DNA of 64,000 bases. It comes from Chitinophaga pendula (GTDB lineage: Bacteria; Bacteroidota; Bacteroidia; Chitinophagales; Chitinophagaceae). A program made the translations under genes and the position numbers. This document shows positions 19,261 to 27,799 of this stretch, piece after piece (position 1 is the stretch's first letter; every line of letters starts with the position of its first letter). The notes under the pieces were generated by a model. It was not told the DNA's origin and ran no database searches. It saw only the letters and a program-made list of their open reading frames with translations. The stretch covers positions 6,373,501-6,437,500 of the forward strand of contig NZ_CP077769.1 in assembly GCF_020386615.1 (NCBI RefSeq). Reading direction: 5' to 3'.

Positions 19261-19835
19261 TTCCTGTCGGTAAGCCTCCCCATGTCTTCGTTATTAAATG
19301 CGGTATAAGCAGCTGTTTCGGTAATCCGATCCTTCAATATCTTCTTTGCTTTAAATAGATTGGATTTGGACGTCCCTTCAGAGATACCTAATATTTCTGC
19401 TATCTCATGATGTTGATACCCCTCCATAATGTATAGATTAAACACCGCCCGGTAGCCCGGTGGTAATGATTGTATCAGCAGCAGCAATTCTTCGTAAGAT
19501 AATTTATCTAGCGTCTTGTCATCTACCCCTATTTCATAAGTCTGGGAAATATCTTCCGTAAAAGCCAGTTTCTTTTTAGTTCGCAGAAAATCTATGGAAG
19601 TGTTGACCATGATCCTGCCCAGCCAACTTTTGAATGGACGATTCATATCAAAAGTATCAATATGCTGGAATATTTTTAGAAATCCATCATTGAGTATCTC
19701 AATAGCTTCTTCTCTATGATGTGAATAGCGCAAACAGATGCTCATGGCATATCCAAAGAATTGCCGGTATAACTCTTCCTGGCTGCTTCGGTTTTGCTTC
19801 CGGCAACCTGCTATTATATTTGTTAGGTCCTGCAC
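19257..19835 (-). CDS. ECF-type RNA polymerase sigma factor
   Basis: A 192-aa sigma-70 family factor of the extracytoplasmic-function group. Region 2 is visible around residues 20-95 (EELYRQFFGYAMSICLRY, then FKSWLGRIMVNTSIDFLR) and region 4 around 120-180 (LPPGYRAVFNLYIMEGYQHH, then EIAEILGISEGTSKSNLFKAKKILK). The start codon is GTG at 19835, with AGGA about 7 nt upstream. It overlaps the downstream membrane/barrel gene by 4 nt, the usual layout for a sigma factor and its membrane partner in Bacteroidota. The pair is probably autoregulated; the signal is unknown. Confidence 0.93.
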   Translation of the reverse strand: MQDLTNIIAGCRKQNRSSQEELYRQFFGYAMSICLRYSHHREEAIEILNDGFLKIFQHIDTFDMNRPFKSWLGRIMVNTSIDFLRTKKKLAFTEDISQTYEIGVDDKTLDKLSYEELLLLIQSLPPGYRAVFNLYIMEGYQHHEIAEILGISEGTSKSNLFKAKKILKDRITETAAYTAFNNEDMGRLTDRK

Positions 19836-20368
19836 AAATTATCCTGATATCCGGATTTGGTTGTTCATGTTCGAGTTTAATATCGAATTTCTTTTTGCAC
19901 CTCAGTGAGTACGGAAGCCGTCCATAAACAGTTGCCTGAAGAAAAAATTTTTTTCACTTTTTGACAAATCGTCAAATTCAGGCGTTTTAGCCAATTTAAG
20001 GACACCTTTCTCCTTTTGGATGAATGGTATTAACCGGGTGGCGTTCGGCAAATTTTACCGCCTTTCTGAGAGCTGTTTTTTTAAGAGATGCGTCGAAAAA
20101 GTGATGTTTGAACAATAAAAATGATTGTTGTGACTTGCTTTGGTAATTGATACAAATAGGGTCTAAGTTTTTCAGATTTAAAAGTCTACAATATCTACGG
20201 GTTTTCCAAATTGTATTTGTGTTAGCTGAAGGCCATTTCATATACAAACCGTTTCACCACTAGATCAAACAATAATCAAATCCCGGTTCTCTAATCATCC
20301 CCGAATAAGTTAAACTTGTAAAGTGGAACATTACAACTAATGACCGCCATATCCGTAAACCAAATTGC
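19836..20368. other. Intergenic region upstream of the sigma gene
   Basis: About 530 AT-rich bases with no supported gene. A short inverted repeat TTTGAC-N5-GTCAAA lies at 19960-19976, about 125 bases before the sigma start, and could be a regulator site. An 83-codon leftward frame (19996-20247) lacks any family resemblance and is not called. Confidence 0.5.
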
Positions 20369-20782
20369 ATGAATAATAACCCGGAAGGATCTAAAGAATA
20401 TTGGGAACTCTTTAATACAAAAGTTCGACCACTCACAGAAAAACAACAACGGATGATCACTTATAACTTTTGCTTGCTCACCGGTAACCACCTGGATGAA
20501 CTGGGTAAAGGTGCCCTGCAATTGATCAAACAACTTACCACAGATCATCCCCCCTCCCCACACTACGAATCATACCAAAAGAAATTACAGCAAAAACTGC
20601 CCAACGATGGCATGAGTGTATATAGTCCATTGATCTGGGCGCTTATGCCAGGCAGTACCAGTTATCCCGTCTGGTATGCAGCCGCAATCGTCGGACTAAA
20701 TATTGCCGAACTCCAGCTATCTACATTACCTGAACTGACCAGGCTGACAATAGAGATATTGGACTGTTTCGCTGCCAAATAA
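20369..20782 (+). CDS. Hypothetical protein of 137 aa
   Basis: A small soluble protein (starting MNNNPEGSKEYWELFNTKVR) with helical periodicity in its first 70 residues and a hydrophobic C-terminal half (SYPVWYAAAIVGLNIAELQL). I do not recognise a family. Gene status is supported by its ATG start, balanced composition and a strong terminator directly after the stop. It converges on mnmG. No signal peptide is present. Confidence 0.6.
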   Translation: MNNNPEGSKEYWELFNTKVRPLTEKQQRMITYNFCLLTGNHLDELGKGALQLIKQLTTDHPPSPHYESYQKKLQQKLPNDGMSVYSPLIWALMPGSTSYPVWYAAAIVGLNIAELQLSTLPELTRLTIEILDCFAAK

Positions 20783-20816
20783 AAAGCGCCGGTCTGAAAT
20801 CAGACCGGCGCTTTTT
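20781..20816. terminator. Bidirectional intrinsic terminator
   Basis: A perfect 16-bp stem (20781-20796 with 20801-20816, 4-nt AAAT loop) with A5 on the left arm and T5 on the right arm. It serves both the hypothetical gene (rightward) and mnmG (leftward), whose stops flank it. Confidence 0.92.
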
Positions 20817-20830
20817 ATTTGGCTTATTTT

Positions 20831-22699
20831 TTATCGTCCCATGTACACCATGAGTATCTGTACATCACTGGGATTTACACCGCTGATCCTGCTGGCCTGC
20901 CCTAATGTACGGGGACGTATTTTGTTGAATTTTTGTCTGGCCTCTGCACTCAGCGATACCAGTTTACCATAATCAAAACTATCTGGAATAATCAGATCTT
21001 CCAGTTGACTCATCTTCTGAACCAACTCCTGCTCCTTCTCTATATAGACATCATACTTCACCTGGATCTCTGCTTGTTCCAGTATCTCCCGGTCATATCC
21101 CTTCAAGGCATTTCCAATCTTGTCTACCTTTTGCATCATAGAGAAAATATCCATTCCAGGACGTAACAACAGCTGGAAAGCTCTTTGTCTTTGTACCAGG
21201 AGAGCAGAATTTTTTTCCTGCAACAGGTGATTAATATCCTCCGGATCAATAGGCAACTCCTTCAGTATTTTTTTAATGGCAGCTACTCCACTCCCTTTCT
21301 CCTCTACACGACGCGCCCTTTCTTCTGAAGCCAGCCCCAGGCGGTAACTTTTCTCCGTGAGTCGCAGATCCGCATTGTCCTGCCTAAGCAAAGTCCTGAA
21401 TTCAGCCCTCGAAGTAAACATACGGTAAGGTTCATCTGTACCCTTATTGATCAGATCATCGATCAATACCCCTATGTAAGCTTCACTCCTTTTCAGAATA
21501 AAAGGTTCCTGTCCGTTCACTTTCAGGTGGGCATTCATCCCCGCCATGAGACCCTGACAGGCAGCTTCTTCATACCCGGTAGTACCATTTATCTGCCCGG
21601 CAAAATAGAGATATGCTATTTGTTTGGTCTCAAGGGTAAACTTCAGCTGGGTAGGTGGGAAGTAATCATACTCGATAGCATACCCGGGACGGAACATCTT
21701 CACGTTCTCAAAACCAGGCACCATCTTCAATGCCTTCATCTGTACATCCTCCGGCAGGGAAGTAGAAAAACCGTTCACATATATTTCTTCCGTGTTCCAG
21801 CCTTCCGGTTCTACAAACAGCTGGTGCCGGTCCCTTTCTGCAAAACGATTGATCTTATCTTCAATACTTGGACAATACCTGGGGCCTACTCCCTGTATCC
21901 TGCCTTGGAACATAGGGCTACGGTCAAACCCCGTCCGAAGCATCTCATGTACCGCTTCGCTGGTATAGGTGATATAGCAGCTTCTCTGCTGGGAAGGTTT
22001 TATTTTTTCTACATCCAGGTAAGAGAACCCGGTGATGATATCGTCCCCTTTCTGTTCTTCCATCCGGGAATAATCCAGACTCCGTCCATCTACCCTGGGA
22101 GGCGTTCCCGTTTTAAGACGATCACTTTCAAAACCCAGGGAAACCAGTTGTTCCGTTATACCGGTGGCCGCGGTTTCCGCCACCCGGCCCCCGCCAAATC
22201 TTTTATCACCGATATGGATCACACCATTAAGAAAAGTACCATTGGTCAGTACCACCGCTTTTGATTTGATCTCATGTCCAAGCCCGGTGATCACCCCGCA
22301 ACAGCTTCCATCTTTTACCAACAGTCCTTTTACCATGTCCTGATAAAAATCCACATTCGATGTCCGCTCCAACGCCTCTCTCCACTTGGCAGCAAATAAC
22401 ATCCGGTCATTCTGGGTACGGGGGCTCCACATCGCAGGACCTTTTGAAAGATTCAGCATACGGAACTGTATCATGGATTGGTCAGTGACAATACCGGAAT
22501 ATCCTCCCAAAGCATCTATCTCCCGAACTATCTGTCCTTTAGCGATTCCACCCATAGCAGGGTTGCAGCTCATCTGCGCGATAGTCTGCATATTCATGGT
22601 CACCAACAATACTTTGGAGCCCATATTGGCAGCAGCAGCCGCTGCCTCGCAACCGGCATGACCGGCGCCTACCACAATTACATCGTAAGAAGGAAACAT
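20831..22699 (-). CDS. mnmG: tRNA uridine-5-carboxymethylaminomethyl modification enzyme MnmG
   Basis: MnmG (GidA) is a FAD enzyme that, with MnmE, adds the carboxymethylaminomethyl group at C5 of the wobble uridine in several tRNAs. The 622-aa product has the dinucleotide-binding VVGAGHAGCEAAAAAANMG at the start, SCNPAMGGIAKGQ near residues 44-56, TGTPPRVDGRSLDYS near 200, and MFTSRAEFRTLLRQDNADLRL near 380, all family-typical. mnmG is classically found near chromosome origins, which fits the parS-like site just upstream (22768) and the DnaA-box cluster 5 kb away. It ends at a strong bidirectional terminator. Confidence 0.98.
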   Translation of the reverse strand: MFPSYDVIVVGAGHAGCEAAAAAANMGSKVLLVTMNMQTIAQMSCNPAMGGIAKGQIVREIDALGGYSGIVTDQSMIQFRMLNLSKGPAMWSPRTQNDRMLFAAKWREALERTSNVDFYQDMVKGLLVKDGSCCGVITGLGHEIKSKAVVLTNGTFLNGVIHIGDKRFGGGRVAETAATGITEQLVSLGFESDRLKTGTPPRVDGRSLDYSRMEEQKGDDIITGFSYLDVEKIKPSQQRSCYITYTSEAVHEMLRTGFDRSPMFQGRIQGVGPRYCPSIEDKINRFAERDRHQLFVEPEGWNTEEIYVNGFSTSLPEDVQMKALKMVPGFENVKMFRPGYAIEYDYFPPTQLKFTLETKQIAYLYFAGQINGTTGYEEAACQGLMAGMNAHLKVNGQEPFILKRSEAYIGVLIDDLINKGTDEPYRMFTSRAEFRTLLRQDNADLRLTEKSYRLGLASEERARRVEEKGSGVAAIKKILKELPIDPEDINHLLQEKNSALLVQRQRAFQLLLRPGMDIFSMMQKVDKIGNALKGYDREILEQAEIQVKYDVYIEKEQELVQKMSQLEDLIIPDSFDYGKLVSLSAEARQKFNKIRPRTLGQASRISGVNPSDVQILMVYMGR

Positions 22700-22767
22700 A
22701 ATTTATAAATCGAACTGCAAAGTTACAGAGAAGCAAGGAAAAATCAGGCGCTATTCCATTTGATGAA

Positions 22768-22783
22768 TGTTCCACGTGGAACA
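22768..22783. other. parS-like ParB binding site 1
   Basis: TGTTCCACGTGGAACA is a perfect 16-bp palindrome matching the bacterial parS pattern (TGTTnCACGTGnAACA; B. subtilis has TGTTTCACGTGAAACA). It lies in the short gap between mnmG and the small membrane-protein gene. An identical copy is 468 bases to the right. Paired copies next to mnmG strongly suggest a centromere-like site bound by ParB near the origin. Confidence 0.88.
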
Positions 22784-22790
22784 TTTGAAT

Positions 22791-23180
22791 TTACTGTTTG
22801 CGTTGGTAGATCAAAAAGGCACAGGTGCCTCCCGCCAATATGATGTACAAACAAATCGCCCACAAAAATTGCCCAGGAGCAGATAGCAGGTAACGATAAA
22901 GAAAGGCACTTCCTAACAAACTACAACCCATAGCAACCACCGGTAAAAAGGTATACCCTAACCCATTCATTTGCATAGACCACTTAGACAAAAGTGCACA
23001 ACTCCATTTCACACCGGCCAAGTTGATCAGGAGAAATCCAATAGTTCCCCAGACCATCCAACCTAATGGTAAAGTAATAAACCAGCAGATCAATAAAAGG
23101 ATCAGCGCATGCATGCCGGCAAGCAGCAACATAAAAAGTAGTAGGTAGGTAATTACCCTCATTGGCATAGACAGTATCAT
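22791..23180 (-). CDS. Small four-helix membrane protein of unknown function
   Basis: A 129-aa hydrophobic protein with about four membrane segments (roughly 8-30, 32-54, 75-97 and 103-125) and few charged residues, ending in LIYQRKQ. No family is recognised. The start may be the ATG at 23180 or one of the next two Met codons (23168, 23162). It is bracketed by the two parS-like palindromes. It reads in the same direction as ybeY and mnmG. Confidence 0.65.
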   Translation of the reverse strand: MILSMPMRVITYLLLFMLLLAGMHALILLLICWFITLPLGWMVWGTIGFLLINLAGVKWSCALLSKWSMQMNGLGYTFLPVVAMGCSLLGSAFLYRYLLSAPGQFLWAICLYIILAGGTCAFLIYQRKQ

Positions 23181-23235
23181 AAAAAACTGGAACTAATAAT
23201 GGGAAACGGTATAAAAACTCCGTTGGCAAATGTGA

Positions 23236-23251
23236 TGTTCCACGTGGAACA
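23236..23251. other. parS-like ParB binding site 2
   Basis: A second identical TGTTCCACGTGGAACA palindrome, located between the membrane-protein gene and the ybeY stop codon, which it nearly touches. Both copies are followed by TTT on the + strand. Two perfect copies of a 16-base palindrome within 500 bases cannot reasonably be chance. Confidence 0.88.
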
Positions 23252-23252
23252 T

Positions 23253-23678
23253 TTACTTGGAAAAATATTTTTGAAGATATTCTTCTTCTTTTTCTCTCAT
23301 CAACGACGCCTCTTTTTTCGTTTTATCCTTGAAACCACAAAGATGTAATGCACCGTGAAAAATAACGCGGTGTAATTCCTGCTCCGGAGATACCCCATAT
23401 TTTTCCGCATTATCCTTTACCCGATCCACACTCACATAAACCTCCCCCTCCGTAATAGCAGGATCATCACTCATCTCAAAAGTCACTATATCAGTATACG
23501 TATCATGTTGCAAAAAAGATTGATTGATCTCCAACAAATAATCATCAGAACAAAAGATATACTGTAGCCCAGATAATCCCTGTTGTTCTGCAGCAAATAG
23601 ATCCTTTAAAAAGGACTTTAACCTGGTCTTGTTCCTGAGATCTAATTTAATCTCATGTGCTATAAAGTTAATCGCCAT
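23253..23678 (-). CDS. ybeY: Endoribonuclease YbeY (16S rRNA maturation)
   Basis: YbeY is a zinc-dependent endoribonuclease needed for 16S rRNA 3'-end maturation and ribosome quality control. The 141-aa product carries the UPF0054 metal site HGALHLCGFKD near residues 105-115; the usual third His of the HxxxHxxxxxH pattern is replaced by Asp, a variant I associate with Bacteroidota YbeY. FCSDDYLLEINQSFLQHDTYTDIVTFEM is the conserved central block in two adjoining parts (about 42-70). The frame extends upstream to 24026, but the ATG at 23678 (MAINFIAHEI) matches the family start, and a longer product would run over the divergent feoA gene. Confidence 0.94.
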   Translation of the reverse strand: MAINFIAHEIKLDLRNKTRLKSFLKDLFAAEQQGLSGLQYIFCSDDYLLEINQSFLQHDTYTDIVTFEMSDDPAITEGEVYVSVDRVKDNAEKYGVSPEQELHRVIFHGALHLCGFKDKTKKEASLMREKEEEYLQKYFSK

Positions 23679-23841
23679 GTTTCTCGCTATCCGTAATAAA
23701 GATGTAAAAGTATAGTGAAATTTTGGTTTACAGCACCTCCGTGTTTGGCCAATTGCCACCGGACAGATACCTTTGTTCATTATTCCATTGCAAGTCTCCC
23801 GAAAACGAATGGCAAAGTTCATCACGATTAATCGTAGGTAC

Positions 23842-24078
23842 ATGAAAAAAGAAATGATCAAACTTTCTGCATTAAGCACAGGTAGAAGCGCAGTTATAAT
23901 AGAATTTGAAAAAGACGATCTGCATATTAAACTCATGGAAATGGGATGTGTGCCAGGCGAAACCGTTAAGATCGAAAAAATTGCCCCCCTGGGAGACCCA
24001 ATATCTATCATGGTAGCAGGATACAATCTGTCCCTCCGAAAAACAGAAGCCGATCATATTTGGGTAGAGGAAATTTAA
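23842..24078 (+). CDS. feoA: FeoA domain protein
   Basis: A 78-aa SH3-like FeoA protein, the small cytosolic partner of the FeoB ferrous-iron transporter. Diagnostic segments are IKLSALSTGRSAVI, LMEMGCVPGETVKIEKIAPLGDP and the C-terminal LSLRKTEADHIWVE. The frame opens at 23773, but ATG 23842 (MKKEMIKLS) gives the standard family length. It is unusual in standing alone: no feoB follows, and the next 2.66 kb is non-coding. feoB may be elsewhere or joined to its own FeoA domain. It is divergent from ybeY. Confidence 0.9.
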   Translation: MKKEMIKLSALSTGRSAVIIEFEKDDLHIKLMEMGCVPGETVKIEKIAPLGDPISIMVAGYNLSLRKTEADHIWVEEI

Positions 24079-24282
24079 AGTTCCTCTTTTTGCCGCCATG
24101 CCTCCACCTCTATTGTGATCACTGTATCCAACAAAATCAATATACCGCCCCCTTTATCGTATTACATCCACCAGACTCCCAGTCTCCAGCGCATTAAAAG
24201 ACATCAAACAACTCCTTCCTATCCAAAAACTATAAGATGCACACACTTCTCGCATTGGAATCTACCCTTCCCCCCAGGCCCC

Positions 24283-24530
24283 CTTTATACAAGTACACGT
24301 GTAGACAATAAAAAATATATACCCTCCACACATTAAAAGCCATCCTTCTCACCCATACAAGCCTTTATACAAGCACACGTGTAGACAATAAAATGCATAC
24401 CCTCCACACATTAAAGCCATCCTTCTCACCCATACAAGCCTTTATACAAGCACACGTGTAGACAATGAAATGCATACCCTCCACACAATTAAATGTCATT
24501 CTTCTCACCCATACAAGCACACCTGCAGAT
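24283..24530. repeat. 3.3 copies of a ~78-bp tandem direct repeat
   Basis: Units begin at CTTTATAC on 24283, 24363 and 24440, giving periods of 80 and 77 bases, with a partial fourth copy after 24517. Shared blocks are ACACGTGTAGACAAT, ATACCCTCCACACA and TTCTCACCCATACAAG. Each full unit has an ACACGTGT palindrome (24295-24302, 24375-24382, 24452-24459) whose CACGTG core is the same as in the parS-like sites. Copies differ at several positions and by small indels, so the array is not a recent duplication. Confidence 0.9.
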
Positions 24531-25254
24531 ATTAATTGACTGTACTCCTTCTTACATTGCTTCCCAAAATCATTAAGTGTATGCATTCCAGGTAATCGGT
24601 CCAAATCCTCTCTCATCAACTTTATCACAAACAAATATCCACTTGCACAGATCCAAATCCGAATTCGTTATTCCTATCAGTGCCTTCACCGAATCACCAG
24701 GTACGTCTCCATGCGATTAAATCGAATTCAATCCTTACCCGCCAAACACTCTCAACTTGCTCCGTCAACACCTTGGTTCTCTCCCGGTCAAACACATTAA
24801 AATTCGCTCCTCAGCTTTTATCGCCTGCTACCTGGCTCCGTACTTTATTGGATATAGTAAGCTCATCTCCCCTCCTTTCGCTGATATCAACAGAACCTCC
24901 TACACCTCCAAATACCAATAAATAATCCATTCTCAGCCTTCCTACTATGCCTGCTGGCCCTGGCGGAATACCTTCATCCTGCCCTACCCCTTGTGTTTAT
25001 AGAAATTTGATATTCTCCGCTCTTTGTAAATGCCTGCTCCTTAACTGCTTTTGGATATCTCCGTACATACCTCGGCAAAAAACATCCACACAATTCTCAG
25101 GCGATAGTAGTCGCCTCCCAGTTTGTTTCCCGAAACACATATCCGGGGATGTATCAAGCGAATAAACTTTCAGCATAATCTCAGCCCTTGGCAAACCAAG
25201 GGAGAATTCCGTCAAACCCTTCCACTGAATACAACTTAGTTAAAACGACCTCCG

Positions 25255-26620
25255 TTCAATTCTCAGGGCTTAAATAACGCGCTGAGATTATCCCTGGTAA
25301 TAAATATAAAAACAGTTGCAGGTGAGTTTTAAAATATTCAATGCTCAGCGCTCTTCTTATCCGGCGAGGATCAAGCGTAAATACAGTTTTCGCGCTGTGT
25401 ATAGAAACAAAAAAAATTTTTATTTCTAAGCGCCTCTATCACCTCAGGAGGTTCGCATGCGATATCATTTTATGGACATACCCAAAGAACAAATAAAATA
25501 AGCCATTCTCAAAGCCCTGTATGTGCTATTAAAATAGTACCAACAATAAACTCCCGGGGTGACCAGGAGAAAATAAGCAGAATTGAAATCTCAAGCCTTT
25601 GTAAAAAGGCTCAAAAACGCGCGAAAAACATTTTCCTGGCATAGGGGAAGGAGCATAGGAATATATTCGATTCTGAGCGCTTAAAAAGCCCGCTGACAAT
25701 CGCTTATTATTATCCTCGTTGGTAGATAGTAGGAAAAAGTAGAAATTTTAAAATCTCAGCGCTTTAAGAAGACGCTGAGATTGCTACAATGTAAAATTAG
25801 TGATACAAACAGCCACCGGAAATAAATATTCAATTCTCAGCGCCCTTATTAGCCAGCGAGAATGAGCAAAAAGATTTTAGCAGATCCCATACTTCAGAAG
25901 GAAAGTTTTTACGCCATTCACATATCATTGCTTCAGCACGCTAAAAAAATTTGAAGCAACATTTTCAGATCGCTTTACAGATCATATTTGTAATACTAGG
26001 GTAAAGCAAAAAAAAATTTTAAAATCTCAGCGTTTTAACGAGCAGCTGAGATTTCCATAGATAGGCTTGATCCGCCTCGCAGCAAGTAATCGGGAAAATA
26101 TTCAATTCTCAGCGCCTGAACAAGCCAATGAGAATTGACCCATATTGTGTTGTCCGTGGTTACTATCAACACGAAATCAAAATAAGCAATCCTCAGCGTG
26201 TTAATAATGCCGCGAGAATTAGCCAAAAATCAGATATCCTATACCTTCATCAGCAATTAACCAAATATTGAAATCTCAGCGCCTTCTAAAAGTGCTGAGA
26301 ATTAAATATTCATGGCGTAATCAGACTAACCCACTGATTTTATAAAAATATCGCACTCTCATCGCCTTGTTAAAGCGCTGAGAATTTATTTTTTGAAGTA
26401 ATGAAAGGAATAGATGGGTTAACAAAACTGTAAAAGCGCTCATAGCATACAGCCTAACCAAAGATAAAGTCCGCTTCCAGTAGGGAATAGCGCAAAATAT
26501 ATCGTAACTTCATTCGCTAAATCTGTCTCGTAATGTACCAGAATTGAATAGTCCTGGTAATACCGTTGCCGAAAAAAACTATTTCACTCTCAGCTCGCTG
26601 GTCAGGCGCTGAGAATTGAA
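25255..26620. repeat. ~82-bp periodic array of imperfect hairpins (about 13 recognisable of up to 17 units)
   Basis: Each unit has a left arm like ATTCTCAGCGC, about 11 spacer bases and a right arm like GCGCTGAGAAT. CTCAG or its variant starts at 25262, 25344, 25590, 25673, 25755, 25836, 25932, 26026, 26108, 26192, 26275, 26358 and 26589. Most steps are 81-84, and the 246-base step equals three units. Perfect 10-bp stems occur at 25752-25782, 26022-26054 and 26102-26138. The unit at 25928-25959 has different arms (TTGCTTCA and TGAAGCAA) that still pair, suggesting selection on structure. Left flanks are AT-rich and of recurring types (TTTTAAAATCTCAG, ATATTCAATTCTCAG). Linkers are not conserved. 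Confidence 0.88.
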
Positions 26621-26628
26621 TAAATAAA

Positions 26629-26673
26629 AAACCCTCCAGGTATTGGCAGAAATACTGCACTCCTGGAGGGTTT
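26629..26673 (-). terminator. Intrinsic terminator downstream of nadA
   Basis: A perfect 12-bp stem (26629-26640 with 26662-26673) contains a small inner hairpin (GCAG-AAATA-CTGC, 26646-26658). On the minus strand the stem is followed by a T-rich run (TTTTTTATTTATTC), placing it as the terminator of the leftward nadA gene 67 bases away. Confidence 0.8.
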
Positions 26674-26739
26674 GATGCCTTTATTGGTCGATACTAACTA
26701 TATTAATACTTTACAACTAATTGAAAATCAATTAGTTAA

Positions 26740-27747
26740 TTACAATCCCGCTTGGGCGCTTATTTCTAACATGCGCTCAATAGGTTTCCTGGCTGCTATA
26801 CGCAAAGTCTCATCCATCGTAATCTCAGGTTCTTCGTACTCCATACAGAGATATAGTTTCTCCAGCGTGTTCAATTTCATGTGCGGACAATCATTGCAAG
26901 CACAGGCATTGTTAGGTGGAGCTGGAATGTAAGTCTTGTCTGGATTCTCTTTCTGCATCTGGTGCAGAATTCCCGTTTCGGTCACAACGATATATTCCTT
27001 CGCACTATCCCTTTGCGTAAATTTCAGCAAACCCGTCGTGGAACCGATGTAGTCAGCAACATCCAAAACCGCCTGCTCACATTCCGGATGTGCAATCACC
27101 TTCGCATAAGGATGTCTCACTTTCAATTTCAGAATCTTCTCAAGAGAGAATATCTCATGTACCATGCAGGCACCGTTCCACAACTTCATTTCCCGGCCCG
27201 TCTTTTTCATCAGGTATGCACCCAGGTTTCTGTCAGGTGCAAAAATGATAGGCTGGTCTTTCGGAACACTTTCAATTATTTTTTCTGCATTCGAAGAAGT
27301 ACAAATAATATCACTGAGTGCCTTGATACCGGCAGAACAGTTGATGTAAGAAATCACCAGGTGATCAGGATACTTTTCCTTAAACTTCCGGAATAATTCA
27401 GGTGGAGCACTGTCTGCCAGTGAACAGCCAGCTTTCAGATCGGGTAACAACACTTTTTTCTGAGGACTGAGGATCTTAGCCGTCTCCGCCATAAAGTGTA
27501 CGCCGGCAAAAACTATAATATCCGCATCAGTTTTGGCGGCTTGCTGACTAAGTCCAAGACTGTCTCCAATGTAATCCGCTACATCCTGAATATCCGGTTC
27601 CTGATAATAGTGCGCCAGGACGATAGCATTCTTCTCTTTTTTCAGCCTTTCAATTTCAGCGAAGAGGTCCAGGTTGACGTCAATAGGTATATCCAAAAAA
27701 CCATTACGCTGCAAATTTTTTTTTGCGTTGGTCAGCTCCCTAATCAT
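26740..27747 (-). CDS. nadA: Quinolinate synthase NadA
   Basis: NadA uses a [4Fe-4S] cluster to condense iminoaspartate with dihydroxyacetone phosphate into quinolinate in de novo NAD synthesis. The 335-aa product has [20 protein letters not shown] near residues 45-64, the cluster cysteine in LKAGCSLAD (Cys108), [10 protein letters not shown] and CTSSNA in the middle, HPECEQAV, and the C-terminal [14 protein letters not shown]. No nadB or nadC is adjacent. The gap upstream (27748-28514) holds the DnaA-box cluster, so this gene borders the probable origin on its left. Confidence 0.97.
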   Translation of the reverse strand: MIRELTNAKKNLQRNGFLDIPIDVNLDLFAEIERLKKEKNAIVLAHYYQEPDIQDVADYIGDSLGLSQQAAKTDADIIVFAGVHFMAETAKILSPQKKVLLPDLKAGCSLADSAPPELFRKFKEKYPDHLVISYINCSAGIKALSDIICTSSNAEKIIESVPKDQPIIFAPDRNLGAYLMKKTGREMKLWNGACMVHEIFSLEKILKLKVRHPYAKVIAHPECEQAVLDVADYIGSTTGLLKFTQRDSAKEYIVVTETGILHQMQKENPDKTYIPAPPNNACACNDCPHMKLNTLEKLYLCMEYEEPEITMDETLRIAARKPIERMLEISAQAGL

Positions 27748-27799
27748 AATTATATATCTATTTATTTATTTAAAAAGAAAAACCCACTACTATTAGGGC

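Larger units (their letters stand above)
24079..26738. other. 2.66-kb gene-free region with two periodic repeat systems
   Basis: No frame in this span resembles a protein; the short frames are interrupted and repeat-derived. It contains a ~78-bp direct repeat (24283-24530), a pyrimidine-rich stretch on the + strand (about 24540-25250, many CTCC and CCTC runs) in which I see nothing further, and an ~82-bp periodic hairpin array (25255-26620). A terminator for nadA closes the right end. A gap of this size is very unusual for a bacterium of this type and sits within 3 kb of two parS-like sites. Confidence 0.8.

Noticed and set aside
19996-20247. 83-codon leftward frame upstream of the sigma gene
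   Set aside because: No recognisable motif, low-complexity basic composition and no plausible start context.
24365-24634. 89-codon leftward frame as a gene
   Set aside because: It is read through the 78-bp repeat units, so its similarity is internal only; there is no family resemblance.
24283-26620. CRISPR array
   Set aside because: Repeats are degenerate, 78-84 bases apart with no constant-length unique spacers between near-identical repeats, and no cas gene is nearby.
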